DNA of 64,000 nucleotides, from contig JAMYHL010000062.1 of assembly GCA_025531455.1 (NCBI GenBank), positions 1 through 64,000 on the forward strand. The letters are read 5' to 3'. Source of the stretch: Apiotrichum sp. Y4204. Taxonomy: Eukaryota; Basidiomycota; Tremellomycetes; Trichosporonales; Trichosporonaceae. Numbering within the stretch: the first letter of the stretch is position 1; every line of letters starts with the position of its first letter. The notes under the pieces are model-generated. The model saw only the letters and a program-made list of their open reading frames with translations, ran no database searches and was not told the DNA's origin. The translations under genes were made by a program, and so were the position numbers. Shown here piece after piece: positions 40,691 to 52,119 of the stretch.

Positions 40691-41343
40691 TGTGTGGATC
40701 GTGTAGAGAGGTGAGTGAAGCGAGGTTGGGGAAGTGGTGGGCGGGTTGTCTGTCGTGGTGGATGTGGAACCCGTTCGGCGAGGGATCATTACGACATGAC
40801 CGGTGGGGCGGGCTGCGCCGCCGACATCACTGTCCGCCGTCCAGTGTCCGTCTCGGAAGTCCGAGGTTCGAATCCGAGACCCACCGGCGTGCCTAAATTA
40901 ACAGGATCGCGTCGGCGGCGCGGCGGCGGCAAGGCCGAGTCGCAAGGACGGATGTAACCTGCCGGCGTTGCGGGGGTAATAAAGAAGAGAAACAACGTGC
41001 GAAGACACTGCGCACCTGCTGACCGAGCACGAGGACCACCACGGCCTCTACCCCCCACTCCCATCACATCACGTCTCTTTGCATCCATCACATTCTCAAC
41101 CAGTCGAGGGCACCATCTCCACCACCGCCCTCGCTGCTTGCAAGCTCTCTACCACAACCGCCGACACTCCTTCCCCGTGGCGTATCCCTCGGAGCCGCAG
41201 AGCCGTAGTTCCCACCAGACGCACGTTTTGTCGCCACCCATTCGGCCCACCGCGTCCAAGCGACCTCCACTCTCCCAGCTCGACTCGAGTCCTTATCGCA
41301 CCACCCACCACTCCATCCCATCACTACCACCCCCGAAGCTGAA
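40691..41343. other. Divergent promoter region between TMEM14 and RNF10-like genes
   Basis: A 653-bp bidirectional spacer. It contains a perfect 7-bp stem (GTCTCGG/CCGAGAC, 40850-40882) around GGTTCGAATCC, which matches a tRNA B box, though no full cloverleaf forms. The right part is C-rich and CAC/CTC repetitive, as in fungal 5' leaders. Confidence 0.45.
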
Positions 41344-43580
41344 ATGCCGCCCCCCACCTCTCCCGTGCAGCAGCGCCGTCCGCCGAACACGAATCGCCGC
41401 GGACCGCGCAGCAAGCAGGCGCTCGTGATGGACGACCGGGACGACCCGGCGCAGTGGCTCGGCTTCTCCCTCCCGCCGCGCTCGGCGTCGGGGCCCGCGA
41501 CGGCCGGTCCGCCGCGGCGGAGCAAGCGCGGCGATGCGTGGCGCGGCAGTCCGATGACACGGGAGAAGTTTGTCAACGCCAGCTTCCGTTTCATGCTCAA
41601 ACCCACGGAGCTCGCGAGCTACGGCGCGCACTTTGCGGATCCCGACATTGCGCTCCACTGGCCCAATATCCTGCAGATCCTCGTGCCGACATTCACGAGC
41701 TTTTCCGTTGCGCAGGGATTCGTGTCGTCAGGCGATGACGAGGACGCCATCGAGGATGCTGCTGGGGAGGAAGCTGCGGAGAAGAGGAGACGGATGGAGG
41801 AGGAGAAGCAGGGCCGCACCTGCCCGATTTGCCTTAGCAAGCCGGTCGCGGGACGGATGACAAAGTGTGGCCATGTGAGTGACTGAAGTGGTTGATCGCA
41901 CGTAGCTGACAGAAGATCTTCTGCTTCCCCTGCGTGCTGCACTTTATACAGCTGTCCGACGTGCCCAAGGCCGCGTCGTGCCCGATTTGCGGAGACACGA
42001 TTCACGAGGGCATGCTAAAGAGCGTGCGTTATCTCGATTCGGAGACGATGGTGCGCGCCGCACGGGGCCAGGGCGAGGGCGATAACACCTCCGTGTCGGG
42101 TTCCGAGCTGCAAAAGATCATCACCGAGGCGAAGAATATCGATAACCGGCCAACAGCGATACCTGGCAGTCACCGTATCCATATGCGTCTTCTCGAGCGG
42201 CCGCAGATGACGACGCTGGCCTTGCCGCCGACACCCACATGGCCGTCCGACGCGATACCCCCGCTGACCGTCCCATGGTACTTCCTCCCCGACGTCCTCA
42301 CGTATTCCCACTTTATGCTCGCGACACCAGAGTATATGCTCTCGGAGCTTCACCGGGAGTTGGGGGAGCTGAAGGGCGAGTGGGATCTGCTGGAGGGCGA
42401 TGATCTTGGACGCAGCTTTGTCACAGCCGCGCGGGAGAAGGTGGAGCGTCAGATCCTCAAGGTCAACAACGAACTGATGACGCCAATGGTGCGCCGTCTC
42501 GAGGGCGAGTCGCGCTCCGCATGGAATGATGCGGTTGGTGCCAAGCAGCGCGAGGAACAGCGCCGCCTCGAACGCGAAGCCAAGGCGCTGGAGCGGAAAG
42601 AGAAGGCAGCACGCGAAGGGGAGATCAAGGACAATGATACGGAGGTGCCAGTCGAGTTTCTCGCCACTAGTGGTGGATACCCGTATTCCGGCCCGACGGT
42701 GCACGTTCCCGCCAACGAGGTCGTCGAGCCCAACCCGATGCCTGTGACGAAGCGGAACAAGAAGCGGTCACCAGGTGGTGGCGCGACGCATGCCGCGCCA
42801 CCGGCACCCCCGACCCAGGCGTACTGGTTCTACCAGTCGTCCCTCGGCGCAAACGTCTACCTCAGCCCTCTGGACAGCCGCATGCTGCTCGCACACTACG
42901 AGTCGTACGCTGCGTGCCCTCCGACTATCACTATTACAACGACAGGATATGACTCGGCGACAGTTACCGAGGATCTTCGCAAGAGGGTCAAGTACCTCTC
43001 GCACCTTCCGATCGGCGCCGAGGTCGTCTTTGTCGAGGCGGACCTGACCTCAATCGTGAGCAAGGACGTTCTGGCACAGTTTGAGCAGCCGCTCAAGGCC
43101 CGCCGCGCCAAGCGTCGCGACAAAGTTCGCCGTGAGGATCGCAACAAGCGTCGCGCCGAGGAGGCCGAGCGCGCAAAGCAGCCTCCCGAGGCGTACGTCG
43201 TGCCTTCTGCACTCACCCAGTCGATGGACCCGGACGAGCAGCTGGCGATGGCGCTCGCCGCGTCGAGTCTTGAGGCAGGCATACCGATTTCCGCAGAGGT
43301 CGGGGCTGCATACCCCCTCCCGTCCGCGGGACCGGGCACCTCTCCGCCTGTGGCGGCGCGCTCTCCTCCCGGCGCAGGCGGGTCGTTCGCGTGGGCCGTC
43401 CACTCCCGCTCGACAACCAGCAACCCCATCCAGCCGCGGGAACACGTCGAGGGCGTGGACGAGGCATGGTCAGCCCTTGGCCCGATGGACGAGGAGGACG
43501 CCGACAGGGGCAAGAAGAAGAAGGGCGGAAAGAAGGGCAAGAAGCTCGTGCTTGGCGGTGGCGGGGGCCGCCGCGCGTAG
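41344..43580 (+). CDS. MAG2: RING finger E3 ligase of the RNF10/Mag2 family
   Basis: Two exons, 41344-41874 and 41916-43580, give 731 residues; the 41-nt intron splits the RING between CGH and IFC. The RING reads CPIC (160-163), CGH (175-177), C180, C183 and CPIC (199-202), with the RNF10-like insert IFCFPCVLHFIQLSDVPKAA. Downstream are the family's conserved DVLTYSHFMLATPEYMLSEL helices and a KVERQILKVNNEL stretch, then a coiled, basic region (RRAKRRDKVRREDRNKRRAE) and a Lys-rich end (GKKKKGGKKGKK). In yeast and mammals these ligases ubiquitylate small-subunit ribosomal proteins on stalled pre-initiation or scanning ribosomes. The symbol follows the yeast orthologue name and is by family resemblance only. 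Confidence 0.88.
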
Positions 43581-43890
43581 GCTCACGCGCAAAGGTATAG
43601 AAGAAAGAAGGAAACTCATATTGTTCGCATTAGACCATCAACACCATCAAACGCAAGAACAGAGAGCAGAAAGCATGCATAAGTGTACCTGTAGCTGCAG
43701 AGTTGGACGGCTCGATGGATGATGCTGGAGGGTTTGGGGGTTGTCATAACCTGGGGGGTTGGTGGCGGAGGCAAAATTTCCTGAGAATCAGAGCGCCGAG
43801 CTCCGAGCTCGGACATGACCTCCAGAAGTTCGCCAAGTGTTCCTCAAAGACTATCACTGTGCTCCACTGTCCGTCACTATAATACACACA
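43581..43890. other. Short spacer between two plus-strand genes
   Basis: A 310-bp stretch with the 3' flank of the RING gene and the promoter of the helicase gene. Nothing distinct seen. Confidence 0.4.
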
Positions 43891-45674
43891 ATGGCCACTC
43901 AAAGGGCCGTCCTCGCCGCCTTTTCCGCAGCGCGGGCCGCGCGACCAGCGCTTGCCCGCCGTGCGCTGCCCCTCGCAACGCCAACCAACATTCGGTGGTC
44001 GTCCTCCGTCACCTTCCCATCAACACCATCATCCGCACCAACCCCAATTGAGACCTCGCCATCGGCTCCCAGTACCCCCAGCCGGGCAGCCTCAAACCAC
44101 GCCGATAACTGGACGGTGAGCTGATCTATTCCCTTCTGCACAAGCTGACCCCAGCGCGCAGGCATTCACCCCGCAGTCGCCGCGCGCCTCGTCTCGGCTT
44201 TCCCGGACGCCGCGGGACCGACGCCGGGCCAGCGCGCGTTCCTCCTGTCCGTGCTGCGCGGGGATACAGACGTGTATCTCAAGGACTACATGGGGCGCGG
44301 GAAGTGAGTAGCCAGAAAAGATGGGGCTGCAGGGGCTGACGGGGCAGGACGTTTGTGCTCGCACTTGCGGCCATGTCGCTTGCTGTTGGCGGGCGCCGGA
44401 TCATCATGTTTGTCCCCACGCCGCATCTCGCGCAGCAGATCAGCGATCTCTTGACCTCCTTTTCCCCCGAGGGCTCCGCGCGGCATGCTGTCCTGTCCGA
44501 GGAGAACAAGGACTGGGACGCGCCGATCATTGTTTCTACCCCGCGGATGTTCAACAACCTCAACCCGCCTGATCTGCCGCGCCTCTCGCACATCATGCTC
44601 GACGAGCCGGATACCATGTTTGGCCCGCTCCCGGGACGCAACGTAAAGGGATATCAGCTGAAGAAGCACCCTGTGAATACGCATCCGCCGCCGGTGGTGA
44701 CCGCGCTGAACGGCCTGCTGGGGATCAAGGCGGAAGGGGGGGATCTGGACTTCAGCCGGCGGCGGAACGTGCACACCGTATGGTCCTCCGCGACATTTGC
44801 CGCGTCGCTCCGGCGTTTTGTCTACGGCCGCGGGTGGGTGACGAGCGCAAACCACGAGGGCGTGTCGCGCGGCGTCGTCGATCTGAATTTTACCGAGTCG
44901 GCGAGCTCGGCCCACCGCGATGTGATTGACGCGCTTGCGAAGATTGGCGACGTCGGCGGCGTCGCGGCATGGGAGCCCGAGGCGGCCCCAAAGCCGGAAC
45001 ACTACGCGTTTGTGGTTGGTCCCACTGGCCGCCTTGCGCCGCTCCATGTCGAGCACTCTACCCGCCGCGAGCTGCAGGAGGGCGGGAGCCCGTACAAGTC
45101 TGCGCTGAGACGGCCAAAGGACGAGCTCGTGCAGCTCACTCTCATCGAGGCCCTGGCGTTCCTCCACGCCACCTCGCCCCCGCCGCCGGGGACATATGCG
45201 CTTGTTCTCCCGCCGCGCTCGGGATCCCTGCGTGCGCTGACCCGCGAACTCGACAAACTCGGCATCGCGGCCACCCCGCTCGTCCCCGAGGCGCTGGACG
45301 GGGGGATCCCGACCCCCGATCCGTCAGGGATCCCGCCGGTACTTATTGCTCCCCGCGCGGCGATGAGCGGCCTGCACATTCCACAGCTGCACACGGTGTA
45401 CATGCTGAACGGGATCGACATGGCGGGCCTGACGCCGGCGCAGATCCGCCTCGGGGGGCGGCACGCGCGCGAGATGGCGTACAGCGTCATTGCGGGGCGG
45501 CTGGGGCGTATGGGATCGGACGCGTCGAGGATCATTGACCGCCCGCAACGTATGATCTCGCTCGTGAGCGAAGGGAGCAGCGAGGAGGACGCGCTGGATG
45601 ACTTGTTTGCTGGACGACTGAATGCCACGAGCAGCTCGCCGTACGCCCTTGCTGAGTGGAAGGGGGAGCTTTAG
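43891..45674 (+). CDS. Degenerate mitochondrial DEAD-box RNA helicase
   Basis: Exons 43891-44115, 44155-44303 and 44348-45674 give 566 residues. The N-terminus is a classic mitochondrial presequence: Arg/Ala/Ser-rich, no acidic residues in the first 35. Helicase motifs are present but altered. A Q-motif-like PTPGQRAFL sits around residues 97-105, motif I is GRGKT (122-126), motif Ia is PTPHLAQQ, Ib is STPRMF, and motif II is DEPD (210-213) instead of DEAD. Motif III is WSSAT, and motif VI is replaced by AGRLGRMG in place of HRxGRxGR. The general shape resembles the fungal mitochondrial Mrh4-like group, needed for large mitoribosomal subunit assembly, but orthology is uncertain. Confidence 0.8.
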
Positions 45675-45898
45675 GTGTTTGTCCGATGTAGTACCTTGCA
45701 TATGTATACCCTCTGCTCATACATGGGACCTCGGGTTCTGTGGTTCGTTGTCTGAGGTTCTCGCTCCACGATCCTAACCACAGGCGGTGCAGATGTGATC
45801 CCAATGAATCCATGCAATAATTACTTCTACTTGTACAAAATGTCCCTTTTATCCCAGATCCAAGATGCCTTCCGTGCTCTATCCTCTACAAGAATGCC

Positions 45899-47146
45899 CT
45901 ACTCTTCAGGCGCCGCAATACAGAGCAGCAACATGGCCCCAAACTTGACACCCACCGCAACGGCAATGACCACCCAGCTCGCCGACCAGCGGTGCATCGC
46001 CGCGCCGATAAACGACCCGCCAATCATGGCAATCACATATGTGATGCGGCGGTTACGCGGCGTCGCGCGCGGGTCGCTCCACGCCGCAAACAGATAATGG
46101 TCCGCAACGAAATCCACAAACGTACTCGTCATTGGCGCGGTGGGGAGTTCCTGGCAGCTCGATTGGCGGGCCATTGCGACCTGCGCGCCGCTCATCGCCG
46201 CGAAAAGGAACAAGACTACCCACTCGTGTGGGCCGCCGAGATTCGTTGCGCGCGGGCCGTGCGGCGAGACGAGAATCGCGGCCACGACGAGGAACATGGT
46301 CTGCACAAATGTCGAGAAGATGAGCCACAGTCGTCGCCGGACGCCTGAGGAGTCAGTATAGGTCCATGTACGTTTAGTTGTCCACTCACCGACCCAATGC
46401 CCGATGTGCCCAAAGGTGAACGCGCCGCCGATGAAGCCGCCAAAACTGACGGCCGTGAGGACCAGCAGGATCTTGGCGGTCCCGACGGCGGAGAGGGTGA
46501 GGAGAATGGCATTTCCGGTCTGGTTGGATGCAAACGTCTGGAAATCCGCATATGTCGTCGCGTCCAGCAGGCCCGTCGCGAGCGCCTGCGTAATGAGCGC
46601 AGGCACGAGGGCCGGGGACGCGACCGTCTCGCCGGCCCACTGCGTCCAGTTCCACTCGAGCTCGGTGTGTACCCCGCTCTCGGGATCCGCCCGACGCCGG
46701 TGCCGCCGCCAAGGCAGCCGGCTGCGTTTCGGGACGCGCGGCGCGATCGCCGCCGCCTTTGCCTTTTCATACTCGTGTGCCGTCGTCGTTCCAGACATGG
46801 CGGTCGACGCCTCGGACCCCGTCTGCTTCTGCCCCTGCCCCTTTTCATCGTCCACGAACACGTCCTCGTCCGCGCGCTCCGCGAGCGAGCTTTCACTCGG
46901 CCCAGAAACTACCGTCCCGAGCGGCGCGTGGGCATGGGCCTGGGTATGGGTGTGTGGAGCGGCGGGCGATACCGATGCCTCCTTTTCGCGGTCTCGGCGG
47001 GACACGCTCTCGCGGCGCCGGACGGGGAGCGAGATGATCGAGCTCGTGCTCGCGCGCCGCGGGCGCACGCACACGTGCTCCGGGTGTCCGCACGGGAAGA
47101 CGGGGCGCAGGACGGGGGAGGTGGGTGCCCCGGCGTGGCTGGACAT
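45899..47146 (-). CDS. DUF1275 (YoaK-like) membrane protein
   Basis: A hydrophilic N-terminal third of about 150 residues with Cys/His and acidic stretches is followed by six or so membrane segments. Family blocks: ALITQALATGLLDATTYADF, FASNQTGNAILLTLSAVG, SFGGFIGGAFTFGHIGHWV, LFLFAAMSGAQVAMARQSS, APMTSTFVDF, then the C-terminal FGAMLLLCIAAP. One 47-nt intron near 46341-46387 (GTGAGT...CCTCAG) happens to be open in frame; splicing joins HWVG to VRRRLWLIF. The family is widespread in bacteria and fungi with no settled function; a transporter role is often suggested. The 3' end faces the helicase gene across 224 bp. Confidence 0.87.
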   Translation of the reverse strand: MSSHAGAPTSPVLRPVFPCGHPEHVCVRPRRASTSSIISLPVRRRESVSRRDREKEASVSPAAPHTHTQAHAHAPLGTVVSGPSESSLAERADEDVFVDDEKGQGQKQTGSEASTAMSGTTTAHEYEKAKAAAIAPRVPKRSRLPWRRHRRRADPESGVHTELEWNWTQWAGETVASPALVPALITQALATGLLDATTYADFQTFASNQTGNAILLTLSAVGTAKILLVLTAVSFGGFIGGAFTFGHIGHWVGEWTTKRTWTYTDSSGVRRRLWLIFSTFVQTMFLVVAAILVSPHGPRATNLGGPHEWVVLFLFAAMSGAQVAMARQSSCQELPTAPMTSTFVDFVADHYLFAAWSDPRATPRNRRITYVIAMIGGSFIGAAMHRWSASWVVIAVAVGVKFGAMLLLCIAAPEE

Positions 47147-48396
47147 TTGGTCGGGAGGTTGGGATGTTGTGTTCGGGCCGTATTCGGGTGCTGTTATCTC
47201 GTTTTCTTGGCGCCGAGTATCGCTGTTATATCACGGTTCGTTTCTCGGTTCTCGGTTCTTGGTTCTCGGTGCTCGTTTCTGATGCGCTGTGGTCGTTTGG
47301 GTTATAGGTTGCTCGGGGCGAGGTGCCTCGTGCATCGCAGCGATATATAAATGCCCACACGAGCATCCTCCCAGCGTTTGAGATGGGAGGTATAATTCCA
47401 TTTTTGTCGTGTTGCTCCGCAAGGCCGAGAAAAGGGACAGTGGGTCAACACTACTTACTACGAAGGCACGGTCGGGGGCGAGCGCACGCTCTGGAATCGT
47501 GCACGCTCCCGGCGCTTGGCTTCTGGAAGTACATGCCGTGGTTCTGGAAGAGGCGTGCCGAGCCCTCTGAATATCTGGATCCATCCTTTGGAAGAACGCC
47601 GCACGCCGCTGCGCCAGTGCACGCCCCGCGCCGATCCTCCTAGTCTTCTCAGATCTTCGTCTCCGCCAGCTCCACTCGTCTTCCAGATTTGCAGCCCCAA
47701 TTCCACATCTGCCGGCGGGAGGCAACTGGGATGCCATGCCATTCGTAAAGTCATTTCGGGATTCGGACAAGGCCGGCCAGGGAAAGTTGGCATGTGGCTG
47801 ACGCGTGAGATGACATCAGCCAGCACTAGCTGCACTCGTAGGATAGGTTCCGGGCGATTGGGTCAGGAACAAGGGGAGAACCATGATGATCATGATGATA
47901 ATGATGAAAAAGATCCGCAGGAAAGGGGTGGTTGGAAAAGTTCCAAATAGGGTTAAACCGCAGAAGCACGGCGGGAAGTTGGGATCGTCCTGGGGGTTTC
48001 ACAACAAGGGAGAACGCTGATCGAAAAAACTAGCGCAGCATGTGCGCAGTGCGTGACGTAAAATCAAGGAAGGCAGGGAGCAGGGCGCACAAGGTGTCCG
48101 AGTTTCGCGGGCGGATTCATCTCCGATCACCGGCGACTGGTGACTACCTCCTTTTTCTGCGCCCCCAGGCGCTACACACCGCACAGTCGCAGCATCCGGC
48201 TCGTCGTTGCCGGTCTCGCCGACGGGCATCTCCACTTTTGTGTGTCATGCAAAAGGTCATGACGCGCTCCACTGACCCACTCTCCCATGTAAGCGCGATG
48301 TAGCCATGTGTTGACGATGGGACAATTGACAGACAAGCTATAAAAGTGCATGAAAGAAATTGAGAACCAACCCTACTCACCCCACTACAACTCACA
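47147..48396. other. Divergent intergenic region between DUF1275 and GST genes
   Basis: About 1.25 kb serving both promoters. A GATGAT-type microsatellite lies near 47881-47915, and a TTCTCGG repeat near 47238-47275. No gene recognised. Confidence 0.45.
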
Positions 48397-49163
48397 ATGT
48401 CCGTCACTGTGCACCACCTCAACACATCGCGCTCGGAGCGCATCCCGTGGCTTCTGGAGGTGAGCACTCTCCAAACCTTTCTGTAAATCTTTTCTGACAG
48501 CCAGGAACTCGGCGTGCCGTACACCCTGCAGTGCCACTACCGGGAGGGCGGGCGCGCTCCGGCAAGCCTCAAGGCCGTCTCGCCGCTGGGCAAGGCGCCG
48601 GCCGTCCTCGTCGATGGGCAACTGTACACCGAGTCCGGGGCGGTCGTGCACTTTTTGAATGCCAAATTCGGAGACGACAAGAATGTCGAAAAGAACCCGG
48701 GACAGGACTCGGTGTACTGGTCGCACTTTAGCGAGGGGTCGCTCCTTGGCCCGCTGCAGGCCAGCATCATCCTCAACGCTGCGGCGCCGCTTGTCGAGGC
48801 GCAGATGAATGATGAGCAGAAGGGCGGCGCCGAGACGCTCAGGAAGTGGCACGCGGGATTCGTCAAGGACACGACCGAGGCGCACCTCAAGCTCATTGAG
48901 GACTTCCTCGCCAAGCACGAGTACTTCTCCGGCACGGACAAGGTCGGCGAGGGCGACGTGAGTGGACAAAGGTGTGGAGAGGGGCTAATTCGCAGATCAT
49001 GATGGCCTGGGTCCTCACCACAATCTTCCCCGAGGGCCGCCCGGGTAACTTTACCGCTGGACCCGCGACGCAGGCGTACCTTAAGCGCGTGCGCGAGCGC
49101 CCGGCGTACCAGCGCGCGATGCAGCGCATCGCCGAGGAGGAGAAGAAGCAGGCCAAGCTCTAG
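48397..49163 (+). CDS. Glutathione S-transferase, Gtt1-like
   Basis: Exons 48397-48459, 48505-48957 and 48996-49163 encode 227 residues. The thioredoxin-like N-domain begins SVTVHHLNTSRSERIPWLLE, where the RSxRIPWLLEELG stretch is the Gtt1 signature. It continues with GKAPAVLVDGQLYTESGAVV, holding the cis-Pro and the ES motif that binds glutathione. The all-helical C-domain includes EDFLAKHEYFSGTDKVGEGD, the N-capping motif for the hydrophobic core. Gtt1 in yeast is an ER-associated, stress-induced transferase. No membrane segment is seen here. The substrate beyond glutathione cannot be told. Confidence 0.9.
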
Positions 49164-49271
49164 ATGCCTAGACGCTCTAGAATGTAGTCCGTATTCATAG
49201 TCGTAGTCGCCATGGTATCTGGTATCCTGTCATACAATCGTTACTGTTCAAGCCAAACACTGTCCTCTATC

Positions 49272-50907
49272 CTACAACATCTCAGTGTATCCAAACGCCT
49301 GCTCGACATGCTCAATCTCGATACCCTCGCGCCGCGTAAAGTCGTCGAGGAGGCGATCCATCCGCATCTCATCGTACGCGCCGCCGAGGCAGCCCGCCAT
49401 GGCGCGCCGCGAGAGGTCGACGAGGTCACGGCGCGAGAGGCCAAAGTGCTGGGATGCGTGGTGGTGTTCGTTGCTCGACGGCGAGCCGAACACGCCGACA
49501 TCATCAGTGCCGAGACTCAGCGGCCCGCCGGCAGCCCACCACCAGCCAAAGTGGTGGTCGACAAAGTCCGCCGGCCGGCACTGATGCGGATGTACCGGCG
49601 GAGGCGACTGGCCGCCGTAAATTGCCTCGGAGAGGAATGTTGATTCCGGCTCGGACAGACGCGGGGGGAGCATGCCGGCGAGAATGTTGCAGCTGAGACA
49701 CAGCTCGGGGGCGGCGCCGCGCGCGAGGATGCGCTCGCGCATCGCGGGCGGGACGTGGATCGCGTGTCCTAATCGCCGGGGGCGCCAGGAGAGGAGTTCC
49801 TCGAGTTCCGCCGAGTGGCTGGATACGGGAACTTCAGCAAAGTGCAGCACGCAGGGGAGGCCGTGGTGCGCGGCACGGAGGAACGGCGCGCGCAGGGTGG
49901 ACACGTCGATGATCTTGTGTGGGTCGCCGCAAAGATCGAGGGCGACGACCGGCGCGCCCTCGTCGCGGAGGCGGAGTGCGAGATCGACAATCCACTCTGC
50001 GGCATTCACGTCGTGCTTTGCGCGGTCGACAGCGACGATAAGGCGCACGGGCATGATCTCGCCGTACTCTGCGTTCCATCTATTCAGCTCGCCGACGACA
50101 ATGCGCAGGCTCTGCTCTGCGCTCGTCCCGGGTCCGCGCTTGGGCATCATTGCTCGCGGCGTCGTCCGCAGCTCGAGGTACGCCACCCCATCTGCGGCAA
50201 ACTCGGCGAGCACGCTCCACGTCGCCTGGGCGAGCGCGGCGGGCGTGCTGATCAGGTGGTAGATGTACGTATTGAAGTGCGAGAAGAAGCTGCGGTCAGT
50301 GTCGGAAGGGGACGGCGGGGTGACTGCCTGAGGAATGCAGCAGGTAACCGCGACAACAAGGGCAAGACAAGTAGCAAGGCAGAACAAGCGAGCGCCACCG
50401 GATAGACATGCTCCGCGGTGATAACCAGTCTCGCCCACCATCGCCGCGTCTCGCGCCTTGCCACCGACAGATACCCGCTCCGCTAGGACTCACACATTGA
50501 TGCCTTGCGACTGGCTCGGGTCCTGGAGCGCGACCGCGGGTGCCTCGATGCCGAGCTCGCCTTCGGCAGCCGTGCGTTCCTCCCAGATAGCCTGGAGGGT
50601 TGCGCGCGAGATACTCCCCGTGAGATGTGCGTGCAGCTGCGGGTGAGTACAGGGGGATACGAAGTGGGATTTCGGTAGTAACACGCGCTTTCTCTCTCTC
50701 TCTCTCTCTCACCTCGACTTTTGGCAGACGCTGACAGAACGCCGCGTCCGGCACGGCGTGCGGTGCCACGACGTCGTGCTGCGGGCCGCGCTCGGGGCTC
50801 GAGGGGAACTGGAAGAACGGCGAGACTGGCGAGGGCGGGGACGTGGGCGCGTCGCCGCGCAGGTCGAACTGGTCGAGGTTGGCCGTCGCGATGCCTATTC
50901 TTGCCAT
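49272..50907 (-). CDS. Adenosine deaminase-like protein (ADAL/MAPDA type)
   Basis: Three exons are inferred: 50713-50907, one from 50636 to about 50493, and a long 3' exon from about 50330. Metal ligands and active-site residues are present: KVE.LHAHLTGS at the exon 1-2 join (His-x-His), VLHFAEVP (proton shuttle and Glu), LGHAIHV (His) and SLGTDDVGVFG (Asp-Asp). The LPKVELHAHLTGSISR start and YLELRTTPR block point to the ADAL group, which deaminates N6-methyl-AMP to IMP, rather than to adenosine deaminase proper. Exon 1 carries a Pro/Ser-rich N-terminal extension. The first intron's donor is embedded in a (GA)n tract. The 3' end faces the GST gene 108 bp away. Confidence 0.85.
50691..50710. 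repeat. (TC)10 microsatellite at an intron donor
   Basis: Ten TC units on the plus strand, that is GA units on the gene strand, start two bases after the donor GT of intron 1 of the ADAL-like gene (GTGAGAGAGA...). Length changes could affect splicing. Confidence 0.85.
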
Positions 50908-51265
50908 CGGGGGAGGGAGGGAGATGGAGAGAGAGAGAGAGGAGGGGAGGAGGCGAAGGTGGCCAAGGTGGCTGATCGGGGTTTATTTTGGCTTTGGGCT
51001 TGTGTGGTTGCGTGTGTTTGGTGCGAAACGCGAATGATTTGGGTACGGCGCTTTGAATTGCCAAGAAATTGAGGAAAACGACGCGTTGCGGCATGTAAAA
51101 TGTAAAGCTGATAAAAGTTTGGAAGAGCTTGGAGAGTATGAACAGTCTACATCACAACATTTACAGCACCCTTTGCCATTGCCTCACGTCCTCTCAACGC
51201 ATTGAGCGTGAGATACCTGACCTGTTGAACGCCGAGTTTCATCTGCCCACCGCCCACGCACGACA
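50908..51265. other. Divergent promoter between ADAL-like and methyltransferase genes
   Basis: A 358-bp spacer. GA-rich on the plus strand next to the ADAL start (50907-50960). Nothing else distinct. Confidence 0.4.
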
Positions 51266-52024
51266 ATGGACCGCCCCCTCCCCGCCCCGTCCACAAAGCA
51301 CATTACGAGCCTGCCGCACCTCCTCCCCGGCTCGAACACTTTGTTGACGTTCCGCCAACTCCAGGCGGGCAGCGCGAGCTCGGAAAAGGATGCCGGGTCA
51401 ACAGGTACGACGGGGACGACGCTCTGGCTCGGCGGGCAGGTCCTCGCCGCGTACGTCGCCACTCTGCGGCGACCCGCGACCGCATCCGCATCCGCCGTCG
51501 AGCTCGGCGCCGGCGTCGGCCTCGTGGGTCTCACCCTCGCTGCGGGGGGGTACGATGTCGTCTTGACGGACATCGAGCCCGTTCTCTCCACTGTACTTGC
51601 GCCAAACGTCGCGGCGGCACGGAGTCTTCTTCCCGAAGGGAGCGGGAGCGTGGCGGCGCAAAATCTCGACTGGGAGGATCCCCAGGAGCTCGAGCTGCCC
51701 GCCGCGCCGCTCGAGCTCGTCGTCCTCGCCGATACGGTGTATGTCCCGCATCTCGTGCCGCTCATGTGGGACGCGGTCGCGCGTGTGTGCCGCCAGGCCA
51801 TTAGTGGCAAGTCGCCGACGATTCTCCTCGCTGTCGAGCGGCGTGATCCGGCGATGCTCGACGCGGCGATTGTCGCGAGCCGCGAGGTTGGGATCGAGCT
51901 GCGGCGCGTCGCGCACGGACGCGTGGGCAAGGCTGTCGAGCGCGCGTATGGCTGGAAGAAAGGGACCGGGTGGGAGGGCGTCGAGGTGTGGAAGGGACGA
52001 TGGCGGGAGGCTGGGGATGAGTAG
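51266..52024 (+). CDS. METTL21-like protein-lysine methyltransferase (family 16)
   Basis: One exon of 252 codons. The class I SAM-binding fold shows motif I as VELGAGVGLVGL (residues 78-89), the acidic loop VVLTDIEPVLS (98-108, Asp102), the motif NLDWEDP, and the post-motif VVLADTVYVPHLVPLM, where D-x-x-Y replaces the usual DxxY motif's exact spacing. A TTLWLGGQVLAAY block precedes motif I, typical of family 16 (W..G..LA.Y). Members methylate translation elongation factors, VCP or other chaperones; which one applies here cannot be told. The C-terminus ends GWEGVEVWKGRW, common in the group. Confidence 0.82.
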   Translation: MDRPLPAPSTKHITSLPHLLPGSNTLLTFRQLQAGSASSEKDAGSTGTTGTTLWLGGQVLAAYVATLRRPATASASAVELGAGVGLVGLTLAAGGYDVVLTDIEPVLSTVLAPNVAAARSLLPEGSGSVAAQNLDWEDPQELELPAAPLELVVLADTVYVPHLVPLMWDAVARVCRQAISGKSPTILLAVERRDPAMLDAAIVASREVGIELRRVAHGRVGKAVERAYGWKKGTGWEGVEVWKGRWREAGDE

Positions 52025-52119
52025 AGGTCTGGGGAATTTGTACGTAGAGTATTGGAGAGCACTGTTCATAGCAACCTGCACCTTGCATCGCATTACATAT
52101 CATGCATCTACATCTATAT

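Noticed and set aside
40789..40895. A tRNA gene
   Set aside because: Although a B box and a 6-bp acceptor-like pair exist, the T stem does not pair, the D loop is too small and no 7-base anticodon loop with T33 forms.
47231..47835. Overlapping frames of 106-179 codons in the DUF1275-GST spacer
   Set aside because: They overlap each other on both strands, have no family resemblance and lie in the divergent promoter region.
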